A stretch of DNA of 64,000 nt, taken from Candidatus Paceibacter sp. GTDB lineage: Bacteria > Patescibacteria > ABY1 > S139-126. Position numbers and translations under genes: made by a program. The stretch spans positions 1 through 64,000 of the forward strand of contig DYGA01000004.1 in assembly GCA_020724865.1 (NCBI GenBank), given 5' to 3'. Position 1 is the stretch's first letter, and each line of letters begins with the position of its first letter. Of the stretch, positions 7,735 through 15,233 are shown one piece after another. The notes under the pieces are model-generated. The model was not told where the DNA came from. It saw only the letters and a program-made list of their open reading frames with translations, and ran no database searches.

Positions 7735-9861
7735 ATGGATTTATCAATAAATACAATATTTATTCCCAATAATAAAGCAAATAACAACTGCAGTTTTTTT
7801 TATAAGATTCAACCTGAATTACCTGAACTGGGAGTATTGATATTTGGTATTGATACCACTTTAAAAACTAATCAATTCGAAAAAATACTTAAACTTTTTT
7901 TTAATTTAAGTGATAATTATTTTCTTAAACAAGATATTACTGATCCTTTAGGTTGTTTTGAAAATGTTTTAAATGAATTTAATACAGATTTTGCTTTAAC
8001 TTTTAAAGAACAAAATATTTGGTCAAAAAAAATAAATTTGACAATTGCTTTACTAATTGATAATAAACTTCATTTTGCTAACTACGGTAATAATCATTTA
8101 TTGCTTCTAAGACAAAAAAATTATATCGATGTTATCAAGCAAGTATCGGCTAATTTATATATTCCGGGTAAAAAAATTTTTGATCAAATTTATTCTGGCC
8201 CAATAACTAACTTCCCGCGCATTGCCTTAGTCAATCAAGCAATTTTTGACTACCTTAGTATTGATAATATTAAAAAAATATTTAATCTTTTACCTATAAA
8301 AAATATAGGCAATCAAATTGAGCAACTAACTATCAACACTTTTATAAACCAAAATTTGTCAGGGATAATTCTTATCAATCCTGCCAATCCCACACTAAAA
8401 TCTGAAGATAAAAATATTATTAATTTATCCGCTGAGGAAACAATTAAAAGCTTAGAAACAAAAACAGCTGAAACTCAAAAATATCTACATCCTAAATATC
8501 TACCAGATATTACCAATATAAAAACAAAGTTAAAAAATATTTGGCTACCAAACAAAAAAAAATTGGTTTATAATAACAATCAATCATTACCTAAATTTAA
8601 TAACTATTTTAAAAGATTCAAAGATTTTCCCACTGATTTAATAAACTTTAATCGAAAAATAAAACATAAAAAAGATGATTTTTTAAACATATTGAAAAAT
8701 TCACCAAGTAATTTAATTTTTGCTATTAAACTATTTAAAAATAAAATCAAATTACTTTCTGGTTTAAGTAAATTTTTACTTGCAACAGCCTTAATTTTAC
8801 TGGTAGCTTTGTTAACTAATTTGTCTCTAATGGGTATTAGTAAAAATACTAATATAAACACAGAATACTTTACAGAAAATGTAAATAAAATAAACAATTT
8901 ACACAATGAAGCTCAAGCGGCAATTATTTATGGCGATAATCAAAAAGCAAGAAAAATATTGGGTGAAGCCCTAAATTTAATTTCCAGCTTGCCCAAAAAT
9001 AACACGGAAAGAGAAAATATTAATAAAGAACTTTTTAATAAAAATTCAGAATTAATGGCCGAGGCCAATAAACTTACTGTGTTATCAAATCTTACCAATT
9101 TAATTGATATTAAAAATTTTACCTCTGATAAAATAATTTCTGGCGGTTTAGCAACTTCAGAAAATAATTTATATATTCTTACTAATAATAATTTATTTAA
9201 ATTAAATTTAATCAATCGTGATATTATTGCCACAAATTTACCAGCAGAATCACCACTGTTTTTAATTAGTGATCAAAATAATTTACTTGTTTATTTTAAA
9301 AATAATTCAATTTATCTTTACGAAAATAAATCAAATATCTGGCAAGAATTAAAATTTAACTGGCCAAACGCAAATTTCCCTATAACAGGTGCTATTTATA
9401 ATGACAATATTTATTTGGTAAATGATAACAACCAAATTATTCGTTATAACCGCTCAGGAGATGGATTTATTAATTCACAAACTTGGTTAGGAACAAATCA
9501 ATTACCAAAAATAAAAAGTTTAGCAATCGATGGATCAATATATACTTGGCACGAAAATGGAGACATAAATAAATTTACCCGTGGTCAATTAGACAATTTT
9601 TCGGTTGAACCAATTGAACCAATAATTCGGAGTAGCTTTCAAATTATAACTGCCAACGATATCCCTGCATTATATTTATTGGATAATAATAATCAACGAA
9701 TTATAATCTACAATAAAGATGGCAAATTGATAAAACAATATAAATTCGATGTGGCCAATCAAATTAAAAGCATGACTGTAACCAGAATAAAAGAAAATAA
9801 TAAAAGACTGATTTATTTAATTAATGACGATAATATTTATGAACTTCTAGTTGATGAATAA
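7735..9861 (+). CDS. Membrane protein: pseudo-PP2C-like domain, one TM helix, beta-propeller-like outer domain
   Basis: No family assignment is certain. Residues 1-215 resemble a PPM/PP2C phosphatase core: IALLIDNKLHFANYGNNHLLLLR mirrors the strand pair that normally carries GDSR, but the metal-binding Asp is Asn here, suggesting an inactive fold. A Lys-rich linker follows, then one membrane helix at about 345-368. The next part (about 375-450) is helical and TPR-like. Residues 455-708 hold about six repeats of the type NNLYILTNNNLFKLNL, NIYLVNDNNQIIRYNR and ALYLLDNNNQRIIIYN, which look like beta-propeller blades. The layout suggests a cytoplasmic domain coupled to an extracellular sensor. 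Very Asn/Lys/Ile rich. Confidence 0.6.
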   Translation: MDLSINTIFIPNNKANNNCSFFYKIQPELPELGVLIFGIDTTLKTNQFEKILKLFFNLSDNYFLKQDITDPLGCFENVLNEFNTDFALTFKEQNIWSKKINLTIALLIDNKLHFANYGNNHLLLLRQKNYIDVIKQVSANLYIPGKKIFDQIYSGPITNFPRIALVNQAIFDYLSIDNIKKIFNLLPIKNIGNQIEQLTINTFINQNLSGIILINPANPTLKSEDKNIINLSAEETIKSLETKTAETQKYLHPKYLPDITNIKTKLKNIWLPNKKKLVYNNNQSLPKFNNYFKRFKDFPTDLINFNRKIKHKKDDFLNILKNSPSNLIFAIKLFKNKIKLLSGLSKFLLATALILLVALLTNLSLMGISKNTNINTEYFTENVNKINNLHNEAQAAIIYGDNQKARKILGEALNLISSLPKNNTERENINKELFNKNSELMAEANKLTVLSNLTNLIDIKNFTSDKIISGGLATSENNLYILTNNNLFKLNLINRDIIATNLPAESPLFLISDQNNLLVYFKNNSIYLYENKSNIWQELKFNWPNANFPITGAIYNDNIYLVNDNNQIIRYNRSGDGFINSQTWLGTNQLPKIKSLAIDGSIYTWHENGDINKFTRGQLDNFSVEPIEPIIRSSFQIITANDIPALYLLDNNNQRIIIYNKDGKLIKQYKFDVANQIKSMTVTRIKENNKRLIYLINDDNIYELLVDE

Positions 9862-9886
9862 GTGTTTACGCAACAAATAAAAATAA

Positions 9887-9916
9887 AAAATTACCCCGAA
9901 AAATCGGGGTAATTTT
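9887..9916. terminator. Bidirectional terminator
   Basis: A 13-bp perfect stem (9887-9899 and 9904-9916) with AAAA loop, A-rich on the left and T-rich on the right. It serves the rightward membrane protein gene and the leftward rplJ-rplL operon. Confidence 0.9.
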
Positions 9917-9935
9917 AAAATAACTGAAAAAGTTA

Positions 9936-10349
9936 CTATTTTAAATTAACTTTAGCGCCAGCTTCTTCTAATTTCTTTTTCATTTCTTCTGCTTCTTCTT
10001 TTTTAACACCTTCCTTCAAAACTTTAGGTGCACCGTCAACTAAATCTTTTGCTTCTTTTAATCCTAATTGTGTAACCTCTCTAACTACCTTAATAACACC
10101 GATTTTATTGTCACCAGCTGATGCTAATTCAACAACAAAGTCAGTTTTTTCCTCAGCTGCTTCACCACCTCCGGCTGCTGATACGGCAGCAGTTACGGCA
10201 ACTGGAGCAGCGGCAGAAACGCCAAATTTATCTTCCAAAATTTTTACTAATTCAGACAAATCAAGCACTGACATTTTTTCTATTTCTTCAACAATTTTTT
10301 TAAATTTTTCAGGAATTTCAACTTGTTTATCTTTTTTTTCATCTGTCAT
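9936..10349 (-). CDS. rplL: Ribosomal protein bL12 (L7/L12)
   Basis: Stalk protein that recruits translation GTPases. An N-terminal dimerisation helix region (EKMSVLDLSELVKILEDKFG) is followed by an Ala/Gly/Glu hinge and the conserved C-terminal domain with KIGVIKVVRE, GLKEAKDLVDGAP and EEAGAKVNLK. At 137 residues it is slightly longer than the usual 120-125 because of an extra charged N-terminus (about 15 residues). It lies 11 bp after rplJ in the same transcript. Confidence 0.97.
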   Translation of the reverse strand: MTDEKKDKQVEIPEKFKKIVEEIEKMSVLDLSELVKILEDKFGVSAAAPVAVTAAVSAAGGGEAAEEKTDFVVELASAGDNKIGVIKVVREVTQLGLKEAKDLVDGAPKVLKEGVKKEEAEEMKKKLEEAGAKVNLK

Positions 10350-10360
10350 ATTTTTACTAC

Positions 10361-10885
10361 TTAATTTTTAGAATTTTTAATTGCGTTTAACGCATAAACT
10401 AAACTTCGTAAATTACCCGCCAATACATTAACCAATCCAGATACAGGAGCATTGATACTGCCTACTAATTTAGCTAATAATTCTTCTTTACTTGGTAGTG
10501 TTGCTAGGTCTTTAACTCGGTTAGAATCAATGAATGAATGCTCTAACATACCACCAAATATTTGCATAGCTTCGTTGGTTTTGCCAAATTTTACTAATAC
10601 TTTTGCTGGTGCTATTTCATCTTGATAACCAAACGCTACGGTAACAGCACCAGTAAAATTATCAACTATTGTTTCGTCAAATTTATTTTGCTTTAAAGCA
10701 ATCTTTAATAAATTTTTCTTTGCCATCTTTAATTCTGCACCATCTTGACGTAAATTTTTACGAAGATCTTCGGTTTGACTAACTGTTAAATTATTATAAG
10801 AAGCAAAAATAACTGATTTAGCTTGAGCTAATTTTTCAGATAAATCTTTTACTTCTTTTTCTTTTTGTTGTTTAGTTTTAGCCAT
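10361..10885 (-). CDS. rplJ: Ribosomal protein uL10
   Basis: Base of the ribosomal stalk; binds 23S rRNA and bL12 dimers. The conserved N-terminal domain shows ASYNNLTVSQTEDLRKNLRQ, AKKNLLKIAL and a C-terminal helix for bL12 binding. I chose the ATG at 10885 (MAKTKQQKEK) because the 20-residue extension to 10945 would translate the terminator hairpin of the regulatory leader. The leader upstream indicates autoregulation by the L10-L12 complex. Confidence 0.95.
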   Translation of the reverse strand: MAKTKQQKEKEVKDLSEKLAQAKSVIFASYNNLTVSQTEDLRKNLRQDGAELKMAKKNLLKIALKQNKFDETIVDNFTGAVTVAFGYQDEIAPAKVLVKFGKTNEAMQIFGGMLEHSFIDSNRVKDLATLPSKEELLAKLVGSINAPVSGLVNVLAGNLRSLVYALNAIKNSKN

Positions 10886-11020
10886 ATAAAATAAAAAACT
10901 GCGTTTAAACGCAGACTTTTTTTCGGTAATCGACCTAATCCACAATAAAGGATCTTACCTCGATAGGCGCAAATTTTGCATTACATAAAGGTTAAACCTT
11001 TATAACCTATTGTCTGCGGT
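10886..11020 (-). ncRNA. L10 leader with transcription attenuator
   Basis: On the minus strand the transcript begins ACCGCAGACAATAGG and contains CCTATCGAGGTAAG, matching the conserved CCGCAGACAGUAGG and CCUGCCGAGGU elements of the bacterial ribosomal L10 leader. CGCAGAC (11012-11018) can pair with GTCTGCG (10910-10916) to close the element. GTCTGCG shares bases with a palindromic terminator stem CTGCGT/ACGCAG (10899-10914) followed by T6 on the minus strand. Closing stem and terminator are therefore mutually exclusive, giving a switch for rplJ-rplL. Family recognised by eye; a covariance search was not run. Confidence 0.82.
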
Positions 11021-11028
11021 GTAAAAAT

Positions 11029-11056
11029 ATTATATCATAAGAAAATATCTAGTCAA
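11029..11056 (-). promoter_or_regulatory. Promoter of rplJ-rplL
   Basis: Minus-strand TTGACT (11051-11056), 16-base spacer, TATAAT (11029-11034) with extended -10 TGA. The start falls near 11022, at the 5' end of the L10 leader. Confidence 0.8.
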
Positions 11057-11061
11057 GAAAT

Positions 11062-11090
11062 AAAAAAACCCCGTTAATTATAACGGGGTT
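11062..11090 (-). terminator. Terminator of the two small genes
   Basis: A 10-bp stem AACCCCGTTA/TAACGGGGTT (11067-11076 and 11081-11090), loop ATTA, followed by a T7 run on the minus strand. Confidence 0.88.
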
Positions 11091-11100
11091 GATTTTAAGT

Positions 11101-11271
11101 TTAAGAAAAATATGGCTTTTTTTGTGATTCTGATTTCATTACGGGCCGATGTTCTTCTTTTTTATCAATTGGAGGAGTGATAAACTGTTTTTCTATATAT
11201 TGAGCAATAAATTCGTTCTCTTTGTCATCAGTTTTATTTTCTTTATTTTTTTTACTATTGTCATTATTCAT
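11101..11271 (-). CDS. Small charged protein of unknown function (56 residues)
   Basis: Not recognised. It begins MNNDNSKKNKENKTDD, is rich in Lys, Glu, Asn and Asp, has no membrane segment, and ends KKPYFS. Support for a real gene: a GAGGTGG Shine-Dalgarno about 7 bases before the ATG, an ATGA overlap with the stop of the upstream 71-residue gene, and a terminator right after the stop. Both proteins start MNN followed by polar residues, so they may be related. Likely cytoplasmic and disordered. Confidence 0.6.
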   Translation of the reverse strand: MNNDNSKKNKENKTDDKENEFIAQYIEKQFITPPIDKKEEHRPVMKSESQKKPYFS

Positions 11272-11483
11272 AAAGCACCCACCTCTAAATAAAAAGGCTT
11301 TTCGTTTTTTCTCAAAATCAAAAAAGAAGAAAATGGAAAATTCATTTCTGTAAAATTGTGTTGTTGCAAATATCTATAATATTCTTCTTTTTTTTGTTCG
11401 TTTTCTCTTTCTCGCCTATTTTTTTCCTCTTGTTTGATGTCAATTTGAACATCGTGAGACTGATTTGATGCTTGGTTATTCAT
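11268..11483 (-). CDS. Small charged protein of unknown function (71 residues)
   Basis: Not recognised. The first 40 residues are highly charged and probably a helix (IKQEEKNRRERENEQKKEEYYRYLQQ is the central run, split here as IKQEEKNRRERENE and QKKEEYYRYLQQ). The last 25 are more hydrophobic (FPFSSFLILRKNEKPFYL). A strong AGGGAGG Shine-Dalgarno lies 5-6 bases before the ATG. It forms a two-gene unit with the overlapping 56-residue gene. Part of a patch of accessory genes with strong ribosome binding sites. Confidence 0.6.
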   Translation of the reverse strand: MNNQASNQSHDVQIDIKQEEKNRRERENEQKKEEYYRYLQQHNFTEMNFPFSSFLILRKNEKPFYLEVGAL

Positions 11484-11540
11484 AAGAACCTCCCTTAGAT
11501 TTGTTATTAGATAAATAATTTGTTAAAGAGCTAAAAAAAC

Positions 11541-11566
11541 AAAAAAACTGGCTAAATAGTAGCCAG
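11541..11566 (-). terminator. Terminator in the 293-bp gap 11484-11776
   Basis: Stem CTGGCT/AGCCAG (11548-11553 and 11561-11566) followed by T7 on the minus strand. The only candidate transcript it could end is that of the 28-codon frame just upstream. Confidence 0.65.
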
Positions 11567-11592
11567 CTTTTAAAATATTTTAAAACTGCTGA

Positions 11593-11679
11593 CTACAACG
11601 CCAGATTAATAATAATAATTACAAATAAAACTATTTGCGCGCCAGAATGCAATATTTTTTCAGATTTACCTGTAGTCAT
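11593..11679 (-). CDS. Possible 28-residue membrane peptide
   Basis: A short frame starting MTTGKSEKILHSGAQ followed by a hydrophobic stretch VLFVIIIINLAL that could span a membrane. It lies between the terminator of the lipoprotein operon (11735-11760) and its own terminator (11541-11566), so it may be a free-standing transcript. TTGAAG-16-TATCAT just upstream could be a promoter giving an almost leaderless message. No Shine-Dalgarno. Toxin-like peptides have this form, but a random frame of this length is also possible. Confidence 0.3.
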   Translation of the reverse strand: MTTGKSEKILHSGAQIVLFVIIIINLAL

Positions 11680-11734
11680 GTAAAAATGATAACAAAATTA
11701 TAAAATCCTTCAATAGTATAGTTGTGGATAAATT

Positions 11735-11760
11735 AAAACCAGCCTACGTTAAGGCTGGTT
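11735..11760 (-). terminator. Terminator of the barrel/lipoprotein operon
   Basis: A 9-bp perfect stem AACCAGCCT/AGGCTGGTT (11737-11745 and 11752-11760), followed on the minus strand by TTTTAATTT. Confidence 0.85.
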
Positions 11761-11776
11761 AAATTTAATTTAAATT

Positions 11777-12901
11777 TTAGAGGCCACCGTGTAAAGTTAT
11801 TGTCTCTACACGATTATCACTGCCTTGTATCAAACCGTTTTGACTAAAACCAAATTGGAATACATAGTAAAATGTTCCGTTAATACCCCAGGCTTGATCA
11901 TAGAGATGAACTAATGATTTATTATATTGCGGTTTACCGGGTAAAAACTTTTCTACCAATACTCTAACCCCTAAAGGAGGGTTTTGTGGTTCTCTGGTAC
12001 GGAAAGCAGTCAAAGTATAACTATTTTCTTTTCCCGTATTTTTAACAACGATACCGCGATAATGAAAGCATAAACTATTCCAAGTAGTTTCAATCATATT
12101 GACATATCTGGTGCCTTCGCCGCCAATATATTCTTCACCGGCTTCACTTAAATTAGATACATAACGAACATCTTCATCGCAACAATTAGCACCCTGCCAA
12201 TAGAAGTCCATTTCTGGATAAGGAGGATTGAGATTGGGAAAATCAGCACTCCAAGTATTGTGCAAATTTTTGGTTAATTCATCTTGATTTGACACAAAGG
12301 GTGCCACCCTCATAAGCGTATTTAAATTATCATAGGTTTGTTTAATACTGGTACAAGAACCACTGCATTTTGATACTAGACTAAAAACAAAATAATCATA
12401 TTCATTACCCTTTGGGGTAGTACCGTGAACAACTTGTGTCAATTGTACATAACCAGAGGAATTAACCTCAATATACATAGGATAAGCTTGAGTTTCACCA
12501 CCAATAACCATAAATGCGCGATAATCACCCCAAGTCACTTTGAATGGTGGACAGGTATAAAAGCCATTATTTCCTGGCCAAGTACCCACTTCTTGAATAT
12601 AGATAGCTGCGCCTTGCTGGTTGGTTAGAACAACAAATACTTTATCACCATCTTTATATAATGGTATATCATCTTCACTATTGCCTTTCATCAGTCTTGT
12701 AGAACCAGTATAATCTGGAGCATAACCTAAACCAACCCCGGTGATAGTTATATCTTTTCCATCAAAGGTAACATCCTGGCCACCACTAAGTGCTGAAACC
12801 GGATCTTTATAATCCTCCTGACAACCTTGGAAAAGGTTAAAAGAAAAAAAGGCAACTAGAATAACTACTAGAAACGGCAAGAACTTTTTGAACTTGTTCA
12901 T
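11777..12901 (-). CDS. Predicted lipoprotein of unknown function
   Basis: A 374-residue exported protein. The N-terminus is basic, then hydrophobic, ending LFQGC at residue 27, a plausible lipobox, followed by QEDYKDP. The mature part is rich in Gly, Tyr, Trp and Cys (TCPPFK, SKCSGSCTS, GANCCDED), suggesting a folded extracellular domain with disulfides. No enzymatic motif was recognised. AAAGGAG Shine-Dalgarno precedes the ATG. It lies 47 bp after the barrel-like gene in one operon. Signal, composition and partner resemble Bacteroidetes surface proteins rather than CPR proteins, suggesting gene transfer. Confidence 0.65.
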   Translation of the reverse strand: MNKFKKFLPFLVVILVAFFSFNLFQGCQEDYKDPVSALSGGQDVTFDGKDITITGVGLGYAPDYTGSTRLMKGNSEDDIPLYKDGDKVFVVLTNQQGAAIYIQEVGTWPGNNGFYTCPPFKVTWGDYRAFMVIGGETQAYPMYIEVNSSGYVQLTQVVHGTTPKGNEYDYFVFSLVSKCSGSCTSIKQTYDNLNTLMRVAPFVSNQDELTKNLHNTWSADFPNLNPPYPEMDFYWQGANCCDEDVRYVSNLSEAGEEYIGGEGTRYVNMIETTWNSLCFHYRGIVVKNTGKENSYTLTAFRTREPQNPPLGVRVLVEKFLPGKPQYNKSLVHLYDQAWGINGTFYYVFQFGFSQNGLIQGSDNRVETITLHGGL

Positions 12902-12948
12902 GATCTGAACTCCTTTATTTGTGAAACATGTTAAATTAATTAGAACTA

Positions 12949-14094
12949 CTAGAACAAAAAATATTTTACATTAAGACTGATATCAAAAATATCAATCGGT
13001 GGATCAACTAAAATCTGATCGATTTTATAAAATTCAATTTCATCTCCCGATTCATAAGAGATATTGACATTTAAATCAAATGGGAAAGCACAAAAATTTA
13101 ATGTCAAAAATCCTCCTATCCATTTAGGTTGATGTTTTCTGGTATATAATTCATCGTCATATTTACTTATACTTGTTTGATAACCAAAAGTATAAGAAAA
13201 TTTAGTAGTTAAATTATCTTGATAACCAATACGAAATTTTGCCCGATTATAATAACCAGTCGACGAACGAACACGATATAATTGTACTAAATCGTATTTT
13301 TCTTGTTCTCCAGAAATTAATAATTTCCAAATATTAATTAAAGCGCTTAAACGGTAATATTTATAATCAATCTCAGAATTTTCGTAATCATAAGAAAGAT
13401 TAATATCTAGTCCGCCAATTACTTTAAACCAACTAAAATCTAAACCAGAATTTATAGTTAAACCAGAAAAAAATGCTCCATAATAATACTGATTTACATC
13501 AAAATCTTCTATCCATTTATAATCTAAGATTCCTATTTGCAAATCAGTACTTAAAACAAGAAGTGAACTTAACCATTTTCTGTACCAACCAAAACCTGTT
13601 CTGACTTCGTTAAGCGGTAGAGTTGTGGCTTTAAACCAACCGTTATGAAATTGATCATAAAAAGCATAAATACCGCTACTATCACAGTCAGCTAAACAAG
13701 GTTCACAAGGATCACGTGACTGGATCACCACTGGCGGTGGTAAAATTGGTTCAGGTTCAGCACAATCAATAAAATGCACTAAAACATCTATTAACTCATC
13801 TCCTTTGAGTCCGGTGATAGAAAAAATATACGGTTCATCTAGGCGCGAACCATTTGGTATATATTTTGATTCATAAAAAGTTGAATCAATATAAATATCA
13901 AGTTGATCAGCGCAATCACCAATATATTTTAACCACACATCAATACAATTATTTTCCTGATAGACAATATTAACTTTTTCAATTTTTCCTTTTTTAAAGG
14001 CAATATTGTCTATAATTTCAATCTCCTGTTGAGCTATTGTCGGATAAACCAATGACAAAAAAAGGAGCAACCAACAAAATTTAACTACTTTCAT
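12949..14094 (-). CDS. Secreted protein with an outer-membrane beta-barrel-like C-terminus
   Basis: A clear signal peptide (residues 1-21, ending TIA before QQ) is followed by an N-terminal beta-rich domain, a proline linker EPILPPPVV at about 115, and a Cys cluster CEPCLADC. From about 145 to the end there are repeated 10-14 residue strands with alternating hydrophobic and polar positions (KVIGGLDINLSYDYE, AKFRIGYQD, KFSYTFGYQTSI). The last strand ends in Phe (ISLNVKYFLF), the usual C-terminal signature of outer-membrane barrels. That is unexpected for a presumed single-membrane cell. AGAGGT Shine-Dalgarno and its own consensus promoter. Confidence 0.6.
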   Translation of the reverse strand: MKVVKFCWLLLFLSLVYPTIAQQEIEIIDNIAFKKGKIEKVNIVYQENNCIDVWLKYIGDCADQLDIYIDSTFYESKYIPNGSRLDEPYIFSITGLKGDELIDVLVHFIDCAEPEPILPPPVVIQSRDPCEPCLADCDSSGIYAFYDQFHNGWFKATTLPLNEVRTGFGWYRKWLSSLLVLSTDLQIGILDYKWIEDFDVNQYYYGAFFSGLTINSGLDFSWFKVIGGLDINLSYDYENSEIDYKYYRLSALINIWKLLISGEQEKYDLVQLYRVRSSTGYYNRAKFRIGYQDNLTTKFSYTFGYQTSISKYDDELYTRKHQPKWIGGFLTLNFCAFPFDLNVNISYESGDEIEFYKIDQILVDPPIDIFDISLNVKYFLF

Positions 14095-14137
14095 TTTTAC
14101 CTCTTTATATTTAGTTTTAAAAAAAACATTTCCGCTT

Positions 14138-14167
14138 ACCTTAACACAAAAAATTTTATTTTGTCAA
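14138..14167 (-). promoter_or_regulatory. Promoter of the barrel/lipoprotein operon
   Basis: Minus-strand perfect TTGACA (14162-14167), 18-base spacer, TAAGGT (14138-14143) preceded by TGT as extended -10. Confidence 0.6.
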
Positions 14168-14173
14168 GATCAT

Positions 14174-14199
14174 TAAAAAACCTTGTTACCAACAAGGTT
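14174..14199 (-). terminator. Terminator of the manC-mltG operon
   Basis: A 9-bp stem AACCTTGTT/AACAAGGTT (14179-14187 and 14191-14199) with T6 on the minus strand, just after the mltG stop. Confidence 0.85.
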
Positions 14200-14231
14200 T
14201 AAAAAACAAAATAAACTAAAAATATATAAAA

Positions 14232-15230
14232 TTACCTTAAATACTGCCTATTTTTGGTGTGTTCAACAAAAGTTTTAGCATAATAGACCTGACCATCCGG
14301 TGCCGTTAAAAAAAATAAAAAATCATTAGCTTGGGGATACAAAGCTGCTTGCAAAGCTATAAGTCCGGGATTTGCTATCGGCGTTGGCGGTAAACCAGGA
14401 TATTTATAAGAATTATAAGGATTATCCAAAGCTAATTCCTCTGCGGTTAGGCTGGGATTTTTGCCACCAATAGCATAATTTAAAGTACTATCTGCTTGTA
14501 AAAGCATTCCTAATGATAAACGACGTAAAAAAATATCAGCTACTAAGCGCATATCTTTTTCAGTTTTAACTTCTTTTTCCAACAATGAAGCTAATTTCAC
14601 AATATCGGAAATACTTCTTCCCTGCTCACTAGCTGCCAAACGCATTGACTCATTAAATTTGTTATCAAAATTCTTCAACATTTTATCAATTATATCAACC
14701 ACAGATGGGTTGGAAAAAAAATGATAAGTATCAGGAAATAAATAACCTTCCAAAGTTGTAGTGGAAGATAATTCAGCTAAAAAAGAATATTTATCTTGCC
14801 ATAAACCGACTTTATTATATTCGTCAAATTCGGCTGTGGAATTTATCACTTTTTGTTCCAATAAATAATTGGCAATATCTACAGTGGTCCAACCTTCAAT
14901 AAATTTTAATACCAGTTTATTTGCTGATTGTGGTGAGGTTAATATTTTTACTAATTCAAAATTATTGCTGCCAGCGGGTATAGTAAAACTACCAGCAATA
15001 AATTGTTTTTCTAAACCTTTGTACCAAACATAAGTTTCAAAAACAAACTTATTTTTTATCAAACCCTGTTGATACAAATTTTGGCTAATCTGATGAACGC
15101 CATCACCAACTTGAATTACAAAATCTTTATTTTCATATTTTTCCGCCGGCAAAAAATTATATGCAAAAAAACCTATGCCTATCAAAAAAATACCAAAAAT
15201 TAAAATTACTAAATAAATAAAATACTTCAT
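14232..15230 (-). CDS. mltG: Endolytic murein transglycosylase MltG
   Basis: Membrane-anchored YceG-family enzyme that cuts nascent glycan strands. One N-terminal membrane helix (about 4-25), a LysM-like region (FVIQVGDGVHQISQNL), then the catalytic domain with EGWTTVDIA, LEGYLFPDTYHF and LASLLEKEVKTEKD, which holds the catalytic Glu. Family C-terminal motif LPPTPIANPG is present. 332 residues is a normal length. Third gene of pcm-manC-mltG, with 3-bp gaps. Confidence 0.93.
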   Translation of the reverse strand: MKYFIYLVILIFGIFLIGIGFFAYNFLPAEKYENKDFVIQVGDGVHQISQNLYQQGLIKNKFVFETYVWYKGLEKQFIAGSFTIPAGSNNFELVKILTSPQSANKLVLKFIEGWTTVDIANYLLEQKVINSTAEFDEYNKVGLWQDKYSFLAELSSTTTLEGYLFPDTYHFFSNPSVVDIIDKMLKNFDNKFNESMRLAASEQGRSISDIVKLASLLEKEVKTEKDMRLVADIFLRRLSLGMLLQADSTLNYAIGGKNPSLTAEELALDNPYNSYKYPGLPPTPIANPGLIALQAALYPQANDFLFFLTAPDGQVYYAKTFVEHTKNRQYLR

Positions 15231-15233
15231 AAA

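Noticed and set aside
10108..10371. Rightward Ala/Ser-rich frame opposite rplL.
   Set aside because: Mirror of the Ala/Glu-rich bL12 hinge; no start signals.
10886..10945. N-terminal extension of uL10 to 10945.
   Set aside because: The extension would translate the attenuator hairpin; the ATG at 10885 gives the normal protein.
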